A stretch of 6,075 nucleotides of DNA, from assembly GCA_036495525.1 (NCBI GenBank), contig DASXMR010000080.1, forward strand, positions 1 to 6,075, given 5' to 3'. Origin of the DNA: DASXMR01 sp036495525. Its GTDB lineage: Bacteria > Actinomycetota > Actinomycetes > Streptosporangiales > Streptosporangiaceae. The notes beneath the pieces are model-generated. The model did no database searches. It had not been told where the DNA came from and was given only the letters and a program-made list of their open reading frames with translations. Position numbers and translations under genes: made by a program. This document shows, piece after piece, positions 1 to 6,075 of this stretch (position 1 is its first letter; the number at the start of each line of letters is the position of its first letter).

Positions 1-3000
1 GCCGCGGTGGCCGCCAGTACCGGCACGGCCGCGATGCTCAGCGCCAGCGCGATCGTCCAGCCGACCGGGATCAGCACGTGCACCGGCGGGAACGGCGCGA
101 CCGCTCCCGTCGTGAGCGTGACCGCCGGGACCAGCAGGTGGGCGAGCGCCGCGCCGATCGCCACGCCCGCGGCCGTGCCCGGCAGGCTCAGCATCAGCTG
201 CTCCAGGCAGAGCTGGCCGGCCCGCGCGGCCCGGCCCATGCCGAGCGCGGCGAGCAGCGCATCGGTCAGCCGGCGTTCCCTGACGGCGGCCACCACGCTG
301 ACCATGAAGCCGATGCAAGCCAGCAGGCCGGCCGCTATCACGATCACCAGCAGGGACAGCTGCGGCACGTTCGGCAGCGGATCGCTGAGCAGTCCGGCGG
401 CCGTCCCCGCCCTGGTGGTCACGGTGGCGCCCGCGGGGTACCCGGCGGGGCCGCCACGTGCGGTACTGAGCCACCACTGGGTGACCGGCAGCGGCGGCTG
501 CCACTGCCCGGCCAGGGCGTCCTGCAGCCAGGCCTGGTCAACGATCACCGCGGGCCCGCCGCCGCCGGCGGTGGCGGCCGCGGGAAAGGCAGCGACCTCG
601 GCCACCAGCCGGATCCGCACGGTGGCGTTGCCGACCGGCAGCGGGACGATCCGGCCCAGGTGGGCGCCGGCCGAGCCGAGGAACGCCCGGGTCGCAATGG
701 CCGGCACGGTTCCCGCCACCCCGCCGGAGTAAGCGGCGGCCACCCTCAGCTGGCCGGACACCGGCTGCGGCGTCGCTCCCGCACGCGCGATGAGGTGCCC
801 GGTTCCGACCGTGAAGGACAGCTCGGCGGCGCCCCCGCTGACTTGCCAGGCGGCGGCGGTCGGCGCGATTCCGCTGGCGCCGGGGTCGGCGAGGTCAGTG
901 GACTGTGCGCCGGCCTGCCACCGGGCGAGCGCGCTGGCCCCGGCGAACGGAGCGGGGAAGGCGCCGGAGCCTCGCGCGGAGACGGCCAGCGAGCGGATCG
1001 CCAGCGTGCCGGTGGCCGACGCCGTCTGCTGCTGGGCGTGCTTCGTCGCGGACGGCGGGAACCCCGGCAGCTGGTAGCTCAGCGACAGGCCCAGCAGGTG
1101 CAGCGGATAACGCGCTTGCCCGGCGGTGGCCAGGTCGACGGCGAGGTCGTGGTAGCGGCCGTCGGCGGGCAGGCTCCCGGCCGGAAGCGAGTAGACGATT
1201 CCGCCGCCGTCCTGGACCGACAGGCTCGCCGACATGACGCCGAGCCGGCCGCCGTGCGGCGGCAGCAGCATGGCGCTGACGTCCAGCCGGACCGGCCTGC
1301 CCGGCAGAGCCAGCCCGGGGGCGGCGTAGCGCGGAGTGATCCGCGCCCAGAGAGCGGTCAGCGGCACGGCGGACAGGTCCGGCCGGAGCAGCACGGTGCG
1401 CGCGGCCTGGCTGGCGTCCACGGCAAACACGCCGAACCCGCTGTTGACGGCGCTGACCGGCATCGCGGTGAGCACGCCGCGGCCGCGGGCGAGCGATCCG
1501 CCGCGGCCGAGCGGGAGCGGCGCGGCCAGGCTCACCCTGACGTCGGCTCCGGCCGAGAAGGCCGCCTGGTCCAGCTGGGACTGCCGCCAGCTCTGATGCT
1601 GGGCGAGCACCAGCGTGCCGGTCGCCGCGGCGAGGACCACCAGCAGCACGGGGCCGCCTTCGCGCACCGCGCGCCTGCTCAGCTGCCAGCTGGCCAGCGC
1701 CGTGACCAGGCGCCTGCCGCGGACGCTCAGCCCGTCGAGCAGCCGCGCCGCGGCCGGCAGGGCGCGCAGCGGCAGCAGGGCGATCCCGGCCAGGGCGAGC
1801 ACCGGGGCCACGGCCAGCACCGGGTCGACGCCGAGCGCGCCGCCGGACAGCCGCGGCGCCGCCGAGTACCTGCGCAGTTCCCAGAACGCCAGCACGCCCA
1901 GGCCGATCAGCGCCGCGTCCAGGCCGGTCCGCGCGGTGGCGGCGAGCGCGGCCTGCCTGGTGCGCCGGATCCGGGCGGCGCCGGGGGTGGCCGGCCGCAG
2001 CGCAGGCCACATGATCACGATGATGACCAGCACCGCGATGACCGCGGCGGGCCACCAGGAACCGCCGGCGACGCCGCTGCGCACGACGTCCGGCAGCCCT
2101 CCGCCGGAGCGGGCCACCGCCAGCCCGCTGGCCGACAGCAGCAGGTTCGCGAGGTAGCTGCCGAGCACGATCCCGGCCACGATGCCCACCACGGCCAGCA
2201 GGGACGCCTCGGCCAGGGAGGCCAGCACCAGCTGCCCGCGGGCCGCCCCGCGGGCGGACAGCAGCGCGGTTTCCGCTTCCCGCTGACTGGCCAGCAGCCG
2301 CGCGGCCAGCGCGACCCCGGCCATGGCCAGCAGCAGCAATTGCAGCGAGCCGATGAGCAGCAGCGACTTCGACACCACCACGCTGCTGGCCAGCGCGGAC
2401 AGCGTCTGCGGCAGCGCCGTGGTCACCTCGAGCCCGCCGGGGTTCTGCCCGGTCTGCCACCCGGAGATGACGGCGTCCAGGCGGCCCGACAGCCTGGCCA
2501 TGTCGCCCGGCGCGAGGCGCGCGGTGTGCACGGTGATGAGCCAGGACGCCACGCTGACCGGGAGCCCGCCGGGAGCGAACGCGGCCGGGCTCGCCAGCAT
2601 CGGGCCGTAGGTGACGAACGAGCCCTGCACGTTCTTGCCCGAGGTGCCGAGGATGCTCAGACGCCAGTACGGCGCGGCCGGGTCCCGCGGCCGGAACAGG
2701 CCGGTGACGCGCAGCCTGGCGGGCGCCCCGGTGATGCTGTCGTGCAGGTCCAGCACCGCTCCGACCGGCAGGTGCAGCAGGCTCGCCGTGCTGGCCGGCA
2801 GCGCCACGCCGACGGGCGCGCCGGGCGCCGGCGGCCCGGGCCAGGTCCCGGCGGTCAGCTCCGCGTGCGCCATGACGCCGTCGAGTGATGCCGCCTGGAT
2901 CAGCGGGACCTGGCTGCTGCCGTGCGGATTCGGCAGCGTCAGCTGATCGGACCAGCGGGCGCTGGCCAGCGCGAAAGGAACGGCGCCCAGGGCCGAGCGC

Positions 3001-3248
3001 ACCGACGAGCGGATGACGGGCAGGTCGGCGCGGGCCGCGGCGGCCCCGATCTGGCCGGTAACCAGGATCGACGTGGCCGGCGCGGTGGCCAGCTGCTTGT
3101 GCACGGCGGCCGGGAGCGCCCGGGCGCCAAAGCTGGCCAGCGCGGTCGTCACGATCACCGAGGTCAGGATGGCCAGCAGGAGGCTGGCCGGCAGCAGCGG
3201 GGCGGACAGGGTTCGCCGCAGCACGAACGACCCCCGCGAGCTGCGCAT
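1..3248 (-). CDS. Double FtsX-domain ABC transporter permease, C-terminus cut by window edge
   Basis: This is a large integral membrane protein of the FtsX/MacB/LolC-E type, the membrane partner of an ABC ATPase. Such permeases couple ATP use to movement of extracytoplasmic domains rather than forming a classic channel. I translated one uninterrupted frame of 1,082 codons with no stop. Visible order: membrane anchor about 17-40; outer domain 41-290 with a MacB-like stretch near 143-200; membrane module with helices near 296-318, 344-366, 400-416, 443-457, 475-494 and 530-548; second outer domain about 550-960; last module with helices near 963-983, 1018-1040 and 1056-1078. Each module carries a coupling-helix-like motif after its first helix: REAETALLSARGAARGQL at 323-340, and a diverged copy from R990. 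Probably only a few tens of residues are lost past position 1. The start is uncertain: ATG at 3248 gives a short basic tail before the first helix, but in-frame ATGs at 3305 and 3311 and a GTG at 3278 are possible. No ATPase gene is in view and the substrate is unknown. Only 4 Lys and 2 Cys occur in 1,082 residues. Confidence 0.88.
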   Translation of the reverse strand, partial: MRSSRGSFVLRRTLSAPLLPASLLLAILTSVIVTTALASFGARALPAAVHKQLATAPATSILVTGQIGAAAARADLPVIRSSVRSALGAVPFALASARWSDQLTLPNPHGSSQVPLIQAASLDGVMAHAELTAGTWPGPPAPGAPVGVALPASTASLLHLPVGAVLDLHDSITGAPARLRVTGLFRPRDPAAPYWRLSILGTSGKNVQGSFVTYGPMLASPAAFAPGGLPVSVASWLITVHTARLAPGDMARLSGRLDAVISGWQTGQNPGGLEVTTALPQTLSALASSVVVSKSLLLIGSLQLLLLAMAGVALAARLLASQREAETALLSARGAARGQLVLASLAEASLLAVVGIVAGIVLGSYLANLLLSASGLAVARSGGGLPDVVRSGVAGGSWWPAAVIAVLVIIVIMWPALRPATPGAARIRRTRQAALAATARTGLDAALIGLGVLAFWELRRYSAAPRLSGGALGVDPVLAVAPVLALAGIALLPLRALPAAARLLDGLSVRGRRLVTALASWQLSRRAVREGGPVLLVVLAAATGTLVLAQHQSWRQSQLDQAAFSAGADVRVSLAAPLPLGRGGSLARGRGVLTAMPVSAVNSGFGVFAVDASQAARTVLLRPDLSAVPLTALWARITPRYAAPGLALPGRPVRLDVSAMLLPPHGGRLGVMSASLSVQDGGGIVYSLPAGSLPADGRYHDLAVDLATAGQARYPLHLLGLSLSYQLPGFPPSATKHAQQQTASATGTLAIRSLAVSARGSGAFPAPFAGASALARWQAGAQSTDLADPGASGIAPTAAAWQVSGGAAELSFTVGTGHLIARAGATPQPVSGQLRVAAAYSGGVAGTVPAIATRAFLGSAGAHLGRIVPLPVGNATVRIRLVAEVAAFPAAATAGGGGPAVIVDQAWLQDALAGQWQPPLPVTQWWLSTARGGPAGYPAGATVTTRAGTAAGLLSDPLPNVPQLSLLVIVIAAGLLACIGFMVSVVAAVRERRLTDALLAALGMGRAARAGQLCLEQLMLSLPGTAAGVAIGAALAHLLVPAVTLTTGAVAPFPPVHVLIPVGWTIALALSIAAVPVLAATA

Positions 3249-3414
3249 GCTCCCGGAGTATTCCCTACGGGCCGCCACGTCGTCAGTGCCCTGGCCCCGG
3301 CCCATCCCCATGATGCTGACGCTACGCAAGCGGCATGCGCGCTGCTCGATCGCACCGCGAGATGGTTACGCGTTTGGCGCGCAATCGTTGCCGGACTCGC
3401 TGGCCTGGCCGCCG
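3249..3414. other. Intergenic stretch between ligase and permease genes
   Basis: This region separates two genes that point the same way. The permease frame stays open back to a stop codon near 3370, so the part from 3249 to 3311 may be coding if an upstream start is used. I looked for a terminator after the ligase stop and found only a very short inverted repeat around 3381-3391 (GCAA, three-base loop, TTGC), with no T-run, so I do not call one. Read-through from the benzoate genes into the permease therefore cannot be excluded. I see no small gene here. Confidence 0.5.
3319..3324 (-). promoter_or_regulatory. Possible -10 element (TAGCGT) for a leaderless permease transcript
   Basis: On the minus strand TAGCGT fits the actinobacterial -10 pattern TANNNT and ends 7 bases before the in-frame ATG at 3311. 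That is the spacing seen when transcription starts at the A of the start codon, giving a leaderless mRNA. No Shine-Dalgarno sequence precedes that ATG, which is compatible with leaderless initiation. The -35 region is poor: at best TCGAGC, 19 bases upstream. Such a short degenerate match can arise by chance, so this is only a candidate. If true, the permease would start at 3311 and carry 21 more hydrophilic N-terminal residues. Confidence 0.22.
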
Positions 3415-4947
3415 CTACGGGGCGAGCAGGATGGTCGCGGCCATCGCGCGCAGGTCGACCCGGCGGATCTTGCCGGTGGCCGTGGTGGGGTACGCATCGA
3501 CGAAGACGACCCTGCGCGGCCGCTTGAACGAGGGCAGCCCTGCGCGGCAGAACGCGATGAGCTCATCCTCGGTCGTGACGGCGCCCGGACCTGTCACGAT
3601 GTAGGCGACCGGCTTCTCCAGCCCGTCGACGTCAGGGGCGGCGACCACGATCGCCTGGCCGACGGCCGGGTGCGCCAGCAGCCGGGTCTCGACCTCGGCG
3701 GGCGAGACCCAGATGCCGCTGGCCTTGAGCATGTCGCCGGTCCGGCCGAGGCAGCTGAAGTAGCCGTCGGCATCTTGCACGTACGTGTCCCCGGTGCGCA
3801 GCCACTCGCCCTGGAAGACCTGCCGGGACGCGTCGTACCTGGACCAGTAGCCGGTGGCGGTGGAATCGCCGCGGACGAACAGGGTCCCCGGGGTGCCCGC
3901 GCTGACCTCGCGGCCATCCTCACCGAGGATCTTCAGCTGGTAGCCGGGCACCGCCTGCCCGGTCGTGCCCGGGCGAATCTGCCCGGGCCGGTTGGACAGG
4001 AAGATGTGCAGCATCTCGGTCATGCCGATGCCGTCGAGGATGTCGACGCCGAAGCGCGCCGTCCACCGCTCGTGCAGCGCGGCCGGCAGCGCCTCGCCGG
4101 CGCTCACCGCGGTCCGCACGCCGGCCAGCGCGCCGGGCGCCAGCCCGGCCCGCAGCATGTTGGCGAAGAACGTCGGCCCGGCGAAGAAGAGCGTCGCGCC
4201 GTACTTCTGCGCCCGGTCGGCGATGACGTCGGGCCGGGACGGCGCGGCCTCCAGGACGGCGGCGGCGCCGACCGAGAGCGGGAACAGCACGGTGTTGCCC
4301 AGCCCGTAGGCGAAGAAGGCCTTGGCCGCGGACAGGCAGCGGTCTTCGCGGGTGATCCCCAGGACCTGCGCGCCGTAGGTCTCGCAGACCACGGCGATGG
4401 CCCCGTGCCGGTGCATGGCCGCCTTCGGCATGCCGGTGGTGCCGGAGGTATACAGCCAGAACGCCGGTGAGTCCGCGGTCGTCGGGTAGACCGAGTCGTC
4501 GGCGCCGTCCAGCCGGTCGAGGGGGTAGACGGGCAGCTGCGACGTCAGCGGAGCGGCCGCGAGGATGCCCTGCAGCTCGGGGGCGCGCGGCGCCGCGGCC
4601 GCCGCCAGGCCGGCGAACTCGGCCGTGACGGCGAGCAGCCGGGCGCGCGAGTCGGTCAGCAGCTCGGCCAGGCCGTCCGGGTGCGACATCGTGGAGACCG
4701 GCACGGGAACGGCGCCCATCCGCATCGCGGCGAGATAGACGACCGCGAACTCCGGGGAGTCGGCCATCAGCATCAGCACCCGCTGCTCGGGCTGCAGGCC
4801 GATGGCCCGCAGCCCGGCAGCGGCACGGGTCACCCGTTCGTGCAGCTCGGCGTAGCTGACGTCGCCGGCGGCGCCGGTCAGCGCGAGCCGGGCGCCGTCG
4901 CCGGCGGCGATCCGCCGGTCGAGAAGGTACTCGCTGGCGTTAAGCAT
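3415..4947 (-). CDS. bclA: Benzoate-CoA ligase (AMP-forming)
   Basis: This complete 510-residue enzyme of the ANL adenylating superfamily activates benzoate (possibly also substituted benzoates) to benzoyl-CoA, using ATP and CoA in the cytoplasm. Length is normal for benzoate-CoA ligases. Visible motifs in order: an N-terminal NASEYLLDRR block typical of the family; ATP-binding P-loop YTSGTTGMPKA at 166-176, ending in Ala where Gly is common; AKAFFAYGLGN at 208-218, conserved in benzoate and hydroxybenzoate ligases and near the aryl pocket; GIGMTEMLHIFLSN at 306-319, adenine/acyl binding; GEWLRTGD at 380-387 with the ribose-binding Asp387; hinge GRTGDMLKASG at 401-411; and TGKIRR with the catalytic Lys493. 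The ATG at 4947 lies just three bases after the boxB stop and the N-terminus aligns with family members, so the start is well supported. A neighbouring BoxB makes benzoate the most likely substrate over 4-hydroxybenzoate or 2-aminobenzoate, but sequence alone does not settle specificity. Confidence 0.93.
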   Translation of the reverse strand: MLNASEYLLDRRIAAGDGARLALTGAAGDVSYAELHERVTRAAAGLRAIGLQPEQRVLMLMADSPEFAVVYLAAMRMGAVPVPVSTMSHPDGLAELLTDSRARLLAVTAEFAGLAAAAAPRAPELQGILAAAPLTSQLPVYPLDRLDGADDSVYPTTADSPAFWLYTSGTTGMPKAAMHRHGAIAVVCETYGAQVLGITREDRCLSAAKAFFAYGLGNTVLFPLSVGAAAVLEAAPSRPDVIADRAQKYGATLFFAGPTFFANMLRAGLAPGALAGVRTAVSAGEALPAALHERWTARFGVDILDGIGMTEMLHIFLSNRPGQIRPGTTGQAVPGYQLKILGEDGREVSAGTPGTLFVRGDSTATGYWSRYDASRQVFQGEWLRTGDTYVQDADGYFSCLGRTGDMLKASGIWVSPAEVETRLLAHPAVGQAIVVAAPDVDGLEKPVAYIVTGPGAVTTEDELIAFCRAGLPSFKRPRRVVFVDAYPTTATGKIRRVDLRAMAATILLAP

Positions 4948-4953
4948 CGTTCA
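4945..4953 (-). promoter_or_regulatory. boxB stop / bclA start junction (TGA-ACG-ATG), likely translational coupling
   Basis: The boxB stop TGA and the ligase start ATG are separated by only three bases. Upstream, inside the boxB 3' end, I see no strong Shine-Dalgarno sequence: the last bases read CACCTGAGCTGAACG. Together this suggests one transcript in which ribosomes finishing boxB reinitiate on the ligase. The spacing is seen directly; the coupling is inferred. Confidence 0.5.
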
Positions 4954-6075
4954 GCTCAGGTGGACGTAGTCGTAGTCGAACGGCTGGCCGTTGATGCCGT
5001 TGCGCGGGGGCGAGATCCACGAGGCAATCTTGCCCCGCTCGTGCACCGGTTGCATGAGCGACCGTACGTGTGCCTTGTCGACGTCGGTCGGAAGGTAGCT
5101 GCCCTGCTCCCGGCGCCACTCGTCGGCGGACAGCAGCCGCCCGTCCGGAGTCGCCTCGATCCCGGCGAACGCGCCGACCTTGCGGTTGAACGCGGCGTGC
5201 GGCAGCGTCAGCCGGTGCGCCAGGCCGGCCTGCTCCAGGATCCGGTTCCACCGCTTGACCCCGCCCTGGCAGTCGGCGGTGTACTCGCGCCGCAGGTCGG
5301 TATTGAGCCCGACCAGCGCGGACACCTCGAGCTGCCCGATCTCCCCGTCGATCAGGGCATCGACGCTGAACGCATCATCGGTCAGCTTGTGGTCGTCCTT
5401 GCGGCGGTCCTCCATCCAGCGGCCCTTGAGCCCGGCGGTGTAGTAGTTCGCCACGTTGGTTGACGTGTCGCCGCCGAACAGGTCCAGCGAGACCGAGTAG
5501 TGGAAGTTGAGGTACTTCTGGATCACGTCGAGCGGGATGGCGCCCGCGGCCGCCACATCGTCGGTGTCGCGCTCGGCCATTACCTGCGCGGTGCGCTCGA
5601 CCACCCGGTCGACGCCCGTGGTGCCGACCATCATGTGGTGCGCTTCTTCCTTGAGCATGAACTCAGCGGTGCGCGACAGCGGGTCGAACGCCGACTCCTT
5701 CAGCGTGCCGAGCTGGTACTTGCCGTCCCGGTCGGTGAAGTAGGTGAACATGAAGAACGACAGCCAGTCGGGCGTCTCCTCGTTGAACGCGCCGAGGATG
5801 CGCGGCGCGTCTTCGCTGCCGGAGTTGCGGTGCAGCAGCAGCTCGGCCTCTTCGCGGCCCTCCCGGCCGAAGTAGGCGTGCAGCAGGTACACCATCGCCC
5901 ACAGGTGACGGCCCTCCTCCACGTTGACCTGGAACAGGTTGCGCAGGTCGTACAGGCTGGGCGCGGTCGCGCCGAGGTTGCGCTGCTGCTCCACGCTGGC
6001 CGGCTCGGTGTCGCCCTGGATGACGATCAGCCGCTGCAGCTCGGCGCGGTACTCCCCCGGCACCTTCTGCCAGGC
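4951..6075 (-). CDS. boxB: Benzoyl-CoA 2,3-epoxidase, oxygenase subunit BoxB, N-terminus cut by window edge
   Basis: BoxB is the soluble diiron oxygenase that, with electrons from the reductase BoxA, inserts one oxygen of O2 into benzoyl-CoA to give 2,3-epoxybenzoyl-CoA. BoxC then opens the ring hydrolytically. The window holds 374 residues in frame to the last base; the family is about 475 residues, so roughly 100 are missing. The GTG at 6061-6063 is an internal Val codon, not the start. Diiron ligands in the visible fragment (first residue Ala at 6075): Glu24 in GDTEPAS, Glu54 and His57 in NVEEGRHLWAM, Asp115 in FTDRDG, Glu144 and His147 in KEEAHHMMVG. Their spacing matches exactly the Azoarcus BoxB ligands as I recall them (E120, E150, H153, D211, E240, H243). 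The C-terminus (GINGQPFDYDYVHLS) is family-like and intact. The benzoate-CoA ligase gene follows after three bases. The related phenylacetyl-CoA oxygenase subunit PaaA is shorter and lacks this C-terminal half, so BoxB is the clear choice. Confidence 0.96.
   Translation of the reverse strand, partial: AWQKVPGEYRAELQRLIVIQGDTEPASVEQQRNLGATAPSLYDLRNLFQVNVEEGRHLWAMVYLLHAYFGREGREEAELLLHRNSGSEDAPRILGAFNEETPDWLSFFMFTYFTDRDGKYQLGTLKESAFDPLSRTAEFMLKEEAHHMMVGTTGVDRVVERTAQVMAERDTDDVAAAGAIPLDVIQKYLNFHYSVSLDLFGGDTSTNVANYYTAGLKGRWMEDRRKDDHKLTDDAFSVDALIDGEIGQLEVSALVGLNTDLRREYTADCQGGVKRWNRILEQAGLAHRLTLPHAAFNRKVGAFAGIEATPDGRLLSADEWRREQGSYLPTDVDKAHVRSLMQPVHERGKIASWISPPRNGINGQPFDYDYVHLS

Noticed and set aside
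895..2460. A 521-codon minus-strand open frame inside the permease gene
   Set aside because: It is in a different frame from the permease and reads as Arg/Ala/Gly-rich sequence without any domain. The true frame runs uninterrupted through the same stretch with clear membrane helices.
78..2888. A 936-codon open frame on the plus strand, antisense to the permease
   Set aside because: Its translation is a low-complexity mix of Arg, Gly, Gln, His and Ala with no hydrophobic core or motif. The opposite strand gives a coherent membrane protein over the same bases. Long antisense frames are expected at this GC content.
3371..3411. Possible rho-independent terminator after the ligase gene
   Set aside because: Only a four-base stem (GCAA/TTGC) and scattered GC-rich partial palindromes are present, with no T-run.
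3013..4470. A 485-codon plus-strand open frame opposite the ligase
   Set aside because: It overlaps the ligase antisense, where all ligase motifs are intact, and its own translation shows no recognisable motif.
4681..5463. A 260-codon plus-strand open frame spanning the bclA/boxB junction
   Set aside because: It is antisense to two well-supported genes and its sequence has no family signal.
6061..6063. GTG as the boxB start codon
   Set aside because: The frame continues to the window edge with family-conserved residues (AWQK before VPGEY), and BoxB needs about 100 further N-terminal residues. This codon encodes an internal Val.

Overview
The window is very GC-rich, with codon third positions almost always G or C, and its protein sequences are rich in Ala, Arg and Gly. 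This points to a high-GC actinobacterium; I cannot name a genus. All three genes I can support lie on the minus strand, so the window reads from position 6075 down to position 1. Two of the three run off an edge.

From 6075 to about 3415 is part of an aerobic benzoate-degradation (box pathway) operon. First comes boxB, missing about its first 100 residues. It encodes the diiron oxygenase that epoxidises the ring of benzoyl-CoA. Three bases after its stop codon begins a complete benzoate-CoA ligase gene (bclA), which makes benzoyl-CoA from benzoate, ATP and CoA. The ligase makes the substrate of the oxygenase, so the two enzymes perform consecutive steps. The reductase (BoxA) and ring-opening dihydrolase (BoxC) are not in the window; the operon continues upstream past position 6075.

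After a short intergenic stretch (about 100-165 bases, depending on the downstream start) comes a very large gene in the same orientation that fills the rest of the window and exits at position 1. It encodes a double-FtsX-type ABC transporter permease of at least 1,082 residues. It has an N-terminal membrane anchor, two large extracytoplasmic regions and two FtsX-type membrane modules. No ATPase partner gene is visible. Its link to benzoate metabolism is unproven and may be only positional.

I found no RNA gene, mobile element, CRISPR array or convincing terminator. The many long open frames on the plus strand are explained as antisense shadows of these three genes. Nothing here clearly amounts to an undescribed system. 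The most useful leads are the permease's two-unit architecture with its unassigned second outer domain, and a possible leaderless promoter in front of it.
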